Positions 1-9,800 of a stretch of DNA of 64,000 nucleotides are shown here, piece after piece (within the stretch, counting starts at the first letter, position 1; each line of letters starts with the position of its first letter). Origin of the DNA: Arthrobacter sp. Alg241-R88 (GTDB lineage: Bacteria; Actinomycetota; Actinomycetes; Actinomycetales; Micrococcaceae); contig NZ_UNRG01000005.1 of the NCBI RefSeq assembly GCF_900537115.1, positions 62,001 to 126,000 on the forward strand, in the 5' to 3' direction. Under the pieces are notes generated by a model. It saw only the letters and a program-made list of their open reading frames with translations. It was not told where the DNA came from and did not search any database. The translations under genes and the position numbers were made by a program.

Positions 1-36
1 AGCAAGGCTAGTGAACTCCAGGGTTACCATCGGAGC

Positions 37-858
37 ATGGATTCTGGTCTTCTTACCGCAGCCATTACGGCTTCTTTTGCTCTAGCCGGTTCTCTTTTGG
101 CGTCATTGATAGCCGCTGTGGCAAGCCTAAAGACGCAACGAGGCCAAGCCAAAAATAACGAAGAGTTGATACTTCTGAAGAACCGCCTAGACACGGACAG
201 CAGAGATCGTGAGCGGCAGTTATCGGGGAAAGCCGAACTGGACAAACTTCGGGAGCCCTTACTGAGGGCAGCAGAGGATCTTCGCCAGCGGATTTGGAAT
301 ATCCGCGAAGATAACTTCCTGACTTATCTTCATGGCGCCGACGCGCATCGAAGAGAACTTGCCCTCTTGGGGACGATGCACCGTTTTGCTAGGTATTGGG
401 CGTGGCAACAGCTTCTTTATAGCCGCGTGCATCTCCTTCAGTTCGAAACTGACCAGGACACAAAAAACGTGGGGAAACTCGTCGGATCCATAGCAAGCAG
501 CTTCGCGACCGACAGGTATTCTGACGGCCTCTACCTTATTTTCTGGCGAGAAGAACAGCGAGCTGTGGCAGAACTAATGGTCAATACACAGACAGATAAC
601 TCTATCCCCGAGGTAACTGAATTCGCCTCCTTTGCTCGGCGTTACAAGGAAGACGAGGAGAGGGAGTCCCAGGTTGACTTCGCGAGATGGCTTTCAACAT
701 TTTCAGAAGACCTCAAATCGGAAAAAGTCATGAAAAGTCAGCGATTGAGCGAACTCGAAGCGAAGCTGACCCGCTTAGTCCAAGAACTCGAGACGGGACG
801 CACGGGCAGCTTGCGACCGGAAATCAGTGACCAAAAACTGCCGGACTTGATTCAGTAA
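37..858 (+). CDS. membrane-anchored protein of unknown function
   Basis: Predicted 273-aa protein. Residues 5-30 form one hydrophobic segment, followed by a charged, helix-rich region (about 35-80) that may be a coiled coil, then a soluble domain rich in Arg, Glu and Trp and a charged C-terminus. I recognise no enzyme motif. The ATG follows GGAGC closely. Base composition is visibly more AT-rich than the core genes further right, as in the helicase/ATPase operon at 3.7-10.4 kb, so it may be part of the same transferred block. It could be a single-pass accessory protein, but nothing in the sequence gives a function. Confidence 0.7.
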   Translation: MDSGLLTAAITASFALAGSLLASLIAAVASLKTQRGQAKNNEELILLKNRLDTDSRDRERQLSGKAELDKLREPLLRAAEDLRQRIWNIREDNFLTYLHGADAHRRELALLGTMHRFARYWAWQQLLYSRVHLLQFETDQDTKNVGKLVGSIASSFATDRYSDGLYLIFWREEQRAVAELMVNTQTDNSIPEVTEFASFARRYKEDEERESQVDFARWLSTFSEDLKSEKVMKSQRLSELEAKLTRLVQELETGRTGSLRPEISDQKLPDLIQ

Positions 859-918
859 GCGGTTATATGGCGGACGGTAGAGGTTGAGACCACCGAAGCG
901 TTTTCGGTAGCACTTAGG

Positions 919-1969
919 TCAGAAGGCGGTACAAACTGTTAGGGGGTTTGCGGCGTCGACTACGTCGGCTCCCGGCCGGCCCGACGAACATGAGCCGCAG
1001 CCTGTGCTCCATAGGTGGCCAGCCATCCTAGCCAGTCCCTCATCAATAGAGACAGCAGGCGTCCAGTCCAAAAGTTCCCGTGTTTCGCGCTGATCAAACC
1101 AATGCGCACTGGAGAACTGCTCGGCGAGGAACCAGGTCATCGGCGGCTCCTCTTCGCGTCCAACCCAGCTCCACAGCTTCTCCACTACCGCTCCCGCCGT
1201 CCGTGCCGCCACGCCGGGCAAGGGCCACCACGGTGCCGGGATCCCACCCGCCGCGGAGATGCCTGCCAGCAGTTCGCCCACCGGGCGCGGCTCACCGTTA
1301 CTCACTACCAGGGCTCTGCCGTGGACGTGGTCCATGCGGTGCAGTGCGACGACGATGGCCGCGGCGGCGTTGTCCACATAGGTGGTGTCAATCAGGGCCG
1401 CACCGGCGTCGAGCAGCGGCAACCGGCCGCGGTTGGCGCGGGCCAGGACTTGCTCCACCAACTGCGTGCCGCCCGGGCCCCAGACGATGTGGGGGCGCAC
1501 CGCTGCCACCCTGAACTCCGGACCGTCCGCCGCCAGTGCCAGCAGTTCACTCTCAGCCACGGAGCGGGAATAGGAGCCGTGCGCGCGCTCGGGGTCCGCG
1601 GGTTCGACGCCCAGTCCGGCGATGGCGGCGCCGGAATTGGCCACGGACGGCAAAGACACGAACACCACGTCCCGCACCCCGGCCGCGCGGGCGCAAAGAA
1701 GCAGGCAGCGGGTCACCTCGGCGTTCACCTCGCTAAGCTGCGAAGCGCGGCCCGCGAAGGAAACCTTGGCTGCCAGATGGATGACCCCGTCGGCGCCGTT
1801 GACTGTTGCCCGGGCGCTTCCTCGTCGGTGACGGACCACCGGCGTCCGTGGCGCCGTCGACCCCTGAGGGACGACGCTGGAAGGTGGTGACATCATGGCC
1901 CTGGCGCACCAGCAGCCGGGCGATTTCTGCCCAAAGCAGGCCGCTGGCGCCGGTGACCAGGACCCTCAC
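919..1969 (-). pseudogene. decayed oleD copy (NAD-dependent epimerase/dehydratase family)
   Basis: Close relative of the intact oleD at 33836-34870. It starts with the same Rossmann motif (TGASGLL, now GTG-initiated) and runs about 40 residues in one frame; the rest continues in another frame from about 1880, so a frameshift separates the halves. The catalytic YxxxK of the intact copy (YSRTK) reads YSRSV here, so the Lys is gone. The last ~30 residues do not match oleD. Next to it on the 5' side is a remnant of the OleC C-terminus in the same order as the intact operon. I infer a non-functional leftover of a duplicated or replaced ole cluster. Confidence 0.85.
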
Positions 1970-2345
1970 GGCTTACCCGGCCGACCGCCGGCCAGCACCC
2001 GCGAAGCCCAGCGGGACAGTCGGGACCTGTAAATCTTCGCGTTGTGCCGGATGTCCGTGGGGTCGGGCGGGGACTACGAGGACAGCGGAGACATGAACTC
2101 CTGCGCTTAGGGCCGGCTGCCGTACCTTCCCGGCAAGCTGCGGCGCGGCAGGGCCGGCCTTCCGGACAGGAGGAACGGTCTCGACGACGGCGACCACTGC
2201 CTGGGTGCCTGCCGGTCCGAAACCGGTGGCCGCGGCCAGCCCGACGCCGACCGTGCGCTCGATGGCCCGCTCGGCGCCGACCGGCGTTACAGCAGCACCA
2301 GGAGCGGTGACCACGTGGGCGAGGCACCCCTCTACCCAAAGCCGT
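1966..2345 (-). pseudogene. 3' remnant of an oleC/oleBC gene
   Basis: Matches about the last 120 residues of the intact OleBC (34867-37581), beginning at the segment LWVEGCLAHVVTAP and ending, after a frameshift, with WASRVLAGGRPGKP-stop. The stop codon still overlaps the start of the oleD copy by 4 bases, exactly as in the intact operon. Everything upstream (hydrolase domain, AMP-binding P-loop) is missing: similarity stops near 2345, some 20 bp before the stop codon of the nitrilase remnant. This marks a recombination or deletion joint. Confidence 0.8.
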
Positions 2346-2366
2346 TTTCAGGCCACTACTTCGCCC

Positions 2367-3138
2367 CTACAACCTTCTTTGCCGGAACATCGGGAACGAC
2401 TCCCGCACCCGCTCTATGGTTTCCAGCGAGACCTCTACCGTCCGCACACCAGCGGCCAGCCCGAGGTCAGCCTCAATAACCCCCATGGGATCCACCAGCA
2501 CGCTCCGGCCCACCGACGCCGGCGGTGCCTGGCACACCCCCGCCACGTACACGCTTTTCTCGATCGCACGCGCGGAGTTCAGCGCCAGCCACTGCTCCGT
2601 CTTGTGCTCGCCCGGCACCCAGGACGAGCACACCAGCAGCACCTGGGCGTCGGCCAGTGACCTGGCGAGCTCGGGGAAGCGCAGGTCGTAGCAGGTCATC
2701 AGCCCGAACCGCACTCCCCCATGCTCGAAAACCACCGGGGCGGTGGACTCGCCCGGCTTGATGAACTCCGACTCCCCGAAGCCCTGCGCGTCGAAAAGGT
2801 GGATCTTCCGGTAGAAAGCCAGCCGGCCGCCGTCGGGCCCGAAGGCCACCAAAGTGTTGTACGCCCTGCCCGGCTCGTCCGATGTTTCCACCACGCCCGC
2901 CACCAGCGCGATGCGGTGGCGTTGGGCGATCACCGAGTTGACGGCAGACTGGCCCGTCCAGCGGCTCGGCCGCCGCCGGAAACGTCGCGTCCACCTTCTT
3001 CTTCTCGTAGGTGGAGTACTCCGGGAAGGCGACCAGCGCGGCGCCATCACGCACTGCCTGGGCGGCGAACCGGTCGATCGCAGCCAGGTTGGCCCGGATG
3101 TTGGCACCCGACTCCAGCTGCCCCATCGCTATCCGCAC
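2367..3138 (-). pseudogene. frameshifted carbon-nitrogen hydrolase (nitrilase family)
   Basis: A GTG start at 3138 lies 7 bases after a good GAGGGAGG site. The first ~65 residues, with the catalytic Glu in VAFPEYSTY, are in one frame; from about 2950 the rest is in another frame and carries the catalytic Lys (FYRKIHLFD) and Cys (LMTCYDLRFPE), ending FPMFRQRRL-stop. All three nitrilase-triad residues are present but split by the frameshift. A second, shorter remnant of a related gene lies at 10659-10985 on the same strand, on the other side of the helicase/ATPase operon. Either a real pseudogene or, less likely given the decayed surroundings, a sequencing error. Confidence 0.8.
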
Positions 3139-3684
3139 AACTATTCCCTCCCTCGGCCCGGCGGCCAGACTACAAGCTGGCAAGTGTCGGGCGGCTGCCT
3201 CGGCCGTCGCCTTCTCCGTGGCCGTCATCTCCGGTGGCGAGGCCTTGAACCCGCGGGTGATCAGGGCCAGGACCACCACGCCCAGCACCAGCCAGGACAC
3301 CCCCAGCGTAATGGCGTTGCTGTCCAGCCGGGAGAGCAGGTAGGCGCAGATGACGGCGCCGATCACCGGGACCACCACGTAGGACACCGGGTTCAGCTGC
3401 TGGCCGGCCCGGCGCCGGCGCACGTAGTGGAACACCACCGAGGCTTTCACCAGCGTGAAGGCGGTGAAGGCACCGAAGTTGATGAACGACGTCGAGGTGG
3501 CAACGTCCAGGAAGATCGCGATCAGGCCCACGATGCCGGTGACCACCAGGTTCGCCACCGGTGTGTGGAACTTCTCGCTCAGCCGGCCGAAAACGGCCTT
3601 GGGCAGAACGGAGTCGCGGCCCATCGCGTAGAGCAGGCGGGAGGCGCTGGCCTGCGCGGCGAGGCCGGAGGCGAACTGTCTCAC
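3139..3684 (-). pseudogene. C-terminal half of an APC-family amino-acid permease
   Basis: The first readable residues, RQFASGLAAQASASRLLYAMGRD, are a typical mid-protein APC permease motif. Three or four hydrophobic helices follow and then a charged tail. The N-terminal half of a normal ~480-aa permease is missing: the frame begins exactly where the ATPase gene stops (3681-3686). The frame has no stop before the nitrilase start, suggesting further decay at the 3' end. Permease plus nitrilase looks like an old two-gene uptake and amide-hydrolysis unit that was cut when the neighbouring operon arrived (inference). Confidence 0.8.
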
Positions 3685-6600
3685 ATGCGCTCGTCGCCTG
3701 CCGCACCGAGCGCCGCCTGAAGATCGATCGCGTGCCTACCCGTGAAGCGGACTTTGACGCGCTTGCCGTTCAAAATCAGCGGAATCTCGACGCCTCCCTG
3801 GCCCTCCTCTATCTCAGTGTTGGCCAAAGCATCGAGAAGTACCTCATTCCTCGTTTCGCGTGCGTACTTGTAAAGCGCTGCACACAGCGGGCACAGCGCC
3901 ACTGCATTGGCCATGTGGACCTGCTTGCGGGCGTTTACAAAGCGGATAGCTTCGAAGTACCACTGACCGCTTACTTTGAATGGGAGCGGCTTGTGGCACG
4001 TCTGGCAAAACATTTCGCCTTGGTCTGTCGTGTACTGCCCGCGCAGGTATCCCTTAGATTCGACAGCGGCCTGACTCTGCCCATCAACAACGCTTCGCAA
4101 CCGCAATTGGGTCTGGTGATCGGGGGCACCGATGGCGTCTTGCGCAGCCACTGTTGACCGCCGCCTCGGGTCGTTGGAAGCCGATTCAGGAAAGCGTCGG
4201 GACGCCGCCCGCTCCCTGATGAGGTCCCTGAGTTCGGAGCTAGTCAGTCCTGCCTCTTTGGCCTCACGCAGGACGTCGATGCCGTCGTCTGCGAGGCCTT
4301 CTTCCCGGAGGAAATCACTGACGCCATCGGCCTTCTGGCGCTGCTGGACGGCATCGGCACCAAAGTCGAGTTTATGCACAAGAGAACTTGTGCTTGGCCG
4401 TTCCCAATCGCCAGGAAGGTCATCAATCGCCACCTCTCTGGGGAATCGCAAGTCGCCGTTCTTATCGAGCACCCAGGCTTTGGACTTTAGTCCCTGCGCC
4501 AATTGGGATTCGAAGGTATAGCGACGCGTGCTGTTGTTCGCTCGGTAGACTGCTCCAGCCTTTTCCCCTTTGGCATTTACGACCGTGTGCCAAAGTGTAC
4601 GGATCAAGTCGTGGTCACCTGACTCGACTATCTTGTCGAGGCTTTCGATGTCCCAGTCCACCTTTTCGGTATAGGCACTGTGGCGGTTGTTGATCCACCA
4701 CTGCCGTTTCAGCTGCGGGTTCTTGAACACATCACAAGACGTGATGCTGATGCCAACGATGGAACCCGCGAGGTTTAGGAAGTCCTCGAACCCTTCGATT
4801 TCGAGGTAAAAGCCGGCGACTGGGTACGGTTTGCGGAAGTAGGTAAATTCACCAGTGGACGGGTAGAACAGCTTGACCCGCGGGTACAGTGACGAGAGCC
4901 CAGTTGTCCGAAAGGGAACGTCAAGGTAGGTCTCACGAGGAGAGACCCACCGTACTGAATCGTCGGGCTGAGGTGAGGCGAGAAAAGGCACGTTTGCGAA
5001 TAAGCGTCGAGCAGAGTCCCGGTTTGAAAGGGCGTGACGTGCGAAAGCCCTGACATCGTCGAGGTGCTTAGTAATCCTATCTCCGTCCGGCGTGGGGCGG
5101 TTTGGTGTTTTGTATGCGTTCAGTCGAGCCTCGATCCTCGCGGTTTCGTCCCACCTGCGAACGCCGGCGGCGTTGTAGAACGCCTTCAAGTTAGTAGAGC
5201 GTGCTTGGTCTTCGTCGTCGTCGAAGTACGCGAGTTCAGTTGGAACGCGAGCCTGGACGTTGTCGTTGCGGCTAGAAGGGAGATATGTGTCGGGACCCTT
5301 TACATGCTCGGTCTGACCGCGGCGCACTAACCGGACAAGCGGGATCGTTTCTAGCCCGCTCAGTTGACACAGAGAATGTCCTCGCCCCAGTAGTTGGTAG
5401 AGGTTCGCCACCGCACCGTCGCTTTTGGCTTCCAGCCACTGGAGCCATTCCTCTACCAAGGAATCGTCTGGGCCGACGTCATCGATGAGGCTCAGCGCGT
5501 CATCCAGCTCGGACCAGTTGAACTCGATAGAGTCAAGCCCTGCAAGGAACTTTCCGGCACGACCGTCGCGGTCACGTATCCAACGCAGTACTTTGTTAGT
5601 CGCGATTCCGGCCATCCAGCACAGAAATGACAGATCATCCTCGGCCAGCCAGTTTCTGAACTCGCCGGGACTGGCGACGAGTGACCTAGCGGGCGCATAC
5701 CCACTACCGCGCGCAGGGGTGATCTCGAGTTCGTTAAACGCTTGCACGACTGCGTCCCGGATGAGGTCATAGGGGTAACCGACTGGGTCGTCATTGTTGG
5801 GTAGTGTTGCAAGAAAGCTGTCCTCGATCAGGCCCTGACTACACAACCACGGCAACGCGTCGACGACCAGCGCCGCAATGTCCTTAACAAGCTGGATGTT
5901 CTCGGGCTCATCGCGAACGCTGTCGCGGGCCACTGTGGAGGCGAATGGCGCATGAATGTGGAACCTCAGGCCGGACGATTCCTTCACGGCCGGGAAATAG
6001 ATCGATACGTCGCCTTGGTCGAGGGGTACTATTCGGCGAGTCGGCGTGCTTTTCGCGTCCTTTCCATCCTTCGGATTCCCGCGCTTCGGCTTCACCGCTG
6101 CGGCGGGTTCAAGTCGGAACGCCGCTGCTACGGAAAGTGCGTTGGAGTGGTTGTGTTCAACGCTCGCCACGCCGACGAGGCGCAACCATTGGGATTCGGC
6201 GAAATTGTCACCTTCGGACTTCAGAATTTTGATGACATGGTCATCGAGATCCTGGCGTTGGATGATTCCGGGAGATCCGTCGGGAAGGGTGTAGGTCACC
6301 GTCGTAATGTGGTTGAGGAAGAGCAACGTCTTCTCGTCAAGTTCTTCAAGCCCCCGCGTCACCTCTTCAACGGCAACATTGGCTGGCTTCTCTTGGCGAT
6401 TGAATGGAAATTGGAAGCTGGTCCAACCTAGCGGGGCGTGGCCGTCAATCCGCTCGTTTACAAAGAGGTCCTCGATGGCAAACGAGTACGTACCAGATCT
6501 GATTTCGGGCCGACTAGTGTACGAATAGACCGCTTTGAAGCCGACTCCGAACTTGCCGATCTGGGTGGGGTCATCCTTCTTCGTGGAGTCACCGATATTC

Positions 6601-6866
6601 GTGATCGAGTCGATGTCGTTCAGTGAGAAGGCTCGTGAGCCGTTGTGGCGCACTTCAAGACCCCAGTCATGCAACTCGAATTCGACGACGGTTGCATTCG
6701 CATCCTCGGCGTTTTGAAGCAGCTCGTATATGAAGTGGGCGTTGTCAGGGTACAGCTCCGAGAGCAGCCGGCGAATGCCCGCCTCAAAGCCCTTCTTCTT
6801 CTTGTGAGCCTCAACTATGGCGCGCCCAGCGGCCGCAATACTCTCAAACGTGGGATCAGGCACCAC
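3681..6866 (-). CDS. sacsin-like GHKL ATPase with C-terminal zinc domain, putative defence protein
   Basis: Large protein (1061 aa from the GTG at 6866; an in-frame ATG at 6911 would add 15). The N-terminal ATPase shows the Bergerat fold: ELLQNAEDA at residues 48-56 (N box) and IGKFGVGFK at 103-111 (G2 box), as in sacsin/Hsp90/MORC-type GHKL proteins. A long middle region has no motif I recognise. Near the end are CQTC (954-957) and, before the last 66 residues, NAVALCPLC (CPLC at 992-995). This spacing is that of HNH-type treble clefs, but the usual His pair is absent, so it is probably structural. The GTG has GAGG 5 bases upstream and overlaps the helicase stop by 11 bases, so the two genes are translationally coupled. 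GHKL ATPases beside helicases are common in antiphage islands; the function here is inferred. Confidence 0.8.
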   Translation of the reverse strand: MVPDPTFESIAAAGRAIVEAHKKKKGFEAGIRRLLSELYPDNAHFIYELLQNAEDANATVVEFELHDWGLEVRHNGSRAFSLNDIDSITNIGDSTKKDDPTQIGKFGVGFKAVYSYTSRPEIRSGTYSFAIEDLFVNERIDGHAPLGWTSFQFPFNRQEKPANVAVEEVTRGLEELDEKTLLFLNHITTVTYTLPDGSPGIIQRQDLDDHVIKILKSEGDNFAESQWLRLVGVASVEHNHSNALSVAAAFRLEPAAAVKPKRGNPKDGKDAKSTPTRRIVPLDQGDVSIYFPAVKESSGLRFHIHAPFASTVARDSVRDEPENIQLVKDIAALVVDALPWLCSQGLIEDSFLATLPNNDDPVGYPYDLIRDAVVQAFNELEITPARGSGYAPARSLVASPGEFRNWLAEDDLSFLCWMAGIATNKVLRWIRDRDGRAGKFLAGLDSIEFNWSELDDALSLIDDVGPDDSLVEEWLQWLEAKSDGAVANLYQLLGRGHSLCQLSGLETIPLVRLVRRGQTEHVKGPDTYLPSSRNDNVQARVPTELAYFDDDEDQARSTNLKAFYNAAGVRRWDETARIEARLNAYKTPNRPTPDGDRITKHLDDVRAFARHALSNRDSARRLFANVPFLASPQPDDSVRWVSPRETYLDVPFRTTGLSSLYPRVKLFYPSTGEFTYFRKPYPVAGFYLEIEGFEDFLNLAGSIVGISITSCDVFKNPQLKRQWWINNRHSAYTEKVDWDIESLDKIVESGDHDLIRTLWHTVVNAKGEKAGAVYRANNSTRRYTFESQLAQGLKSKAWVLDKNGDLRFPREVAIDDLPGDWERPSTSSLVHKLDFGADAVQQRQKADGVSDFLREEGLADDGIDVLREAKEAGLTSSELRDLIRERAASRRFPESASNDPRRRSTVAAQDAIGAPDHQTQLRLRSVVDGQSQAAVESKGYLRGQYTTDQGEMFCQTCHKPLPFKVSGQWYFEAIRFVNARKQVHMANAVALCPLCAALYKYARETRNEVLLDALANTEIEEGQGGVEIPLILNGKRVKVRFTGRHAIDLQAALGAAGDERM

Positions 6867-9800
6867 TAACGACCTCGACGATCCCAGAGCAGAGGAGTGA
6901 AGTGGTGACATCGCTCCGTTGGATGCCTATTTCGAGCTTCTTACTGCGGGTTTGAAAGTCATCTTCGAGCGAGCGTAGTTCCGACTCCCGCATCCGGCGA
7001 ATGTTGTCGTGAGACGCCTTTCCGATCTGGTCCTCAAGGAGTTGGACTCGGGCAAGGTGAGTCGTAGTCAGCGATGCCAGCTGGTTCTCGATATGCCCGC
7101 GTGTTCGATCCAAGTGCATCGCTCGTGAATCAGTCCACGCCTGGTAGTGCCGTTCATCGAGGTCAGCAGCAGCATGCGAGGCTGCGGACGAAGATGAGTC
7201 CACGGCCTCTACCAGGAGACGAGTTAGCTCCTCGGAGAGTGTCTGATCGGCGGTGGTCACAACCACTTCGAAGTCATCGCGCGCCCCTAGGTATGTCCAG
7301 GCATGAATAGCAAGCGGGTAGAACCCGGAGGGGACAACCGTCGACTGCACACGCAGAGCCACGGTCGTCTCAGGGGCAAAGCCCTCCTGCTGAGCTGCCG
7401 CCGCACGTACCAGCTCGTGCACTGGCGACAAGAGTTCAACCTGGTCGCTGTCAGCCAGACTCGGGTCGAAGGTGAGTCTCCTCGACTGATCTGTTCCCAG
7501 GCTCAGCCATCGTTGCCACTGCGAGCCACTCTCGGATGCGATCGCCCGGGCATCCTCCAACAGGATGGAGCGGACATCCCTGTTTGGGCGTAGCAGTGCC
7601 ACCGGACGCTCAAACAGCGAGTCCGCTCGGTCGTAACCGAGGTCATGTAGGTACCGCTGCACCAGGCGGGCCAGCTGACCAGACGCGAGCCATGGGCTGG
7701 CAGCCTGCTCAACGCCCTCGGCATCGAGCTTCCTCAACGGGAGACCGAAGAGGGCACTTTCGCGCTCCTCCAGCTCCTCTTGCTCCTGAATTCGGCCGAT
7801 TCTGTTGTCCGCGAGCTGTTGCAAGCGGGCCTCGCGCTCAGGCTCAGACAGCTTCAGATCTTCGCCGATCTTCCGTATCTCCCGCGTGAGCTCGCCGAGG
7901 ATCGCTTCGCTGCCGCCGAGGGCCCGCTGGAATACGCCGATCCTTGCTAGGCACCGCTCGAAAATGAGTGCATCGACGGTGCCGCTAACAATCAAGTTCT
8001 TGATCGCGATCGATTCGCTCCGCTGCCCACGGCGATCAATACGGCCGATGCGCTGCTCAATTCGCATCGGATTCCACGGGAGGTCGTAGTTCACGAGGGC
8101 ATCACAGAATTGGTAGTCCAAACCTTCAGTGCCAACCTCGGACGACAGCAGAACATCGAGGGCATCGGGTTCGCCTTTGTCCCTTGCGAAGCGAGCACGG
8201 AGATCGCGTCGCTCATCGTCGGGGACTCCGCCATGAACGAGCCCTACCCGGGCGCCCGTAGATTCTAAGTGAGCGAGTAGGTAACGGAGAGTGTGCCGGA
8301 AGGTGCTGAAGACCAGAAGCTTATTGTTGGGCAGCCGTTTCTTTTCTTCGACGTAGCTCAAGAGTCGTTCGCGCTTTGGGTCGTCCTTCAAGGCCGCAGC
8401 GCGCGCAGCGATCCCCCTGATCTCAGCTACGAACGACTCCAACATGGACGAGTCCAACTCATCTACTTCGACATCGGCCTCGCTCAGCTCCTCCGCGGAA
8501 AGCTTGCGCTGGAGGAGGTCCTCGACGAAAGGCGCCAGCCCGTTTAGACAACTGGCCGCCTGCCGTTGCAGGGTCGAAAGCACGAAGTCAAGTGACTGAC
8601 CATGACCCTTGCGTGTCGAGATGCGTCCGGCAAGGTCCAGCAGATCCCCGTGAACTCCTGCTTGATCGGGCGTAAAATCAACTTCAAACGTTTCCGACTT
8701 GCGCGTTGTGAAGGAACCAATATCCCGGCGACGCGTTCGGTTGATGAGACCGGAGAACGTGTTGAGTGACTGCGCGAGTCGCAGAGCTTTGACGCGCTCG
8801 TGGTCCCCGACGTGCTCTTGGTCCAAGAGGTCGCGGATTTCCTGTGTCCGAGGGTTCGTGCGCAGGACTCGGCTTCCCCACGGTGTCTCAAGCGCCCCCG
8901 CCAAGGCATCCAGCGCATCGTTCTGCCAGTCGTCCCCCGCGATCCTTACAACGCTCTCAACCTTAGCGAGGTGGGCATTGGGCTCGCGCATCAGGTCAAA
9001 CGTCTGGTTGTCGACAAACGTGTCTGGCCGGAGCAATCGTAGAAGGGTCCGCAGATCCTCGCTGCCTGTCTGGATCGGTGTCGCGGAGATGAGAACGGCC
9101 GCTTCTGCGGAATCAAGAAGATGTCTTACGACCCTGTGACTCCAGGTGTCACTGTTCCGAACGTGGTGCGCCTCGTCAACGATCACTAGGTCGAACTTGA
9201 CCGGAGGGAGGAGTGAAACCAGCCCTGGTCGAGGCCTTCGCCGCGTTTCATCGCCGAGGAGGAGTTTCTCGTCAAGCAACGAGTACGGGAGGATTGCTTT
9301 CCTATATCGCGCGGGCCAACGGCCCTCAGCTCTGGTTTCATCGATGCAATGGCGCAGCATCTCCGTGTCTAGGTGCGCGAAGTCCTCGTCAAACCGCTTC
9401 AGCTCGGTCCGCCACTTGTTCTCCACGACCAGCGGCTTGGGGCAGATCACCAAAATCGAGTCGAGCCGCTGGCGGGCCTGCAGCTCCTTGATAATTAAGC
9501 CCGCCTCGATCGTCTTGCCGACGCCGACGTCGTCCGCAATGAGGAGGCGCGGGCGGTCGGCGTTGATCAGCTTCATGACGGGTCGGTATTGATAGGGCTC
9601 GTACTCAATGCGGCCAGTGTTGAGCGAGTAGAGCCTGTTTACTGAGGGATGTAGAACATGAGCTGCTGTAAGCCGTGCCGTGAGCTCCTCGGCCCCGATA
9701 TGCTCGCCCGATTTCGTTACAACGACTTCCACCTGTGATTCGAAGTAGGTCTGCATTATCTGTCCGTGGAAAACGGTCAGTCGGAGTTGTGGGCCTGTGT

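Noticed and set aside
2473..3684. A single 403-aa permease-nitrilase fusion protein
   Set aside because: The frame joins two pseudogene pieces through a region that includes a ribosome-binding site and GTG start, and it loses nitrilase similarity after ~2950.
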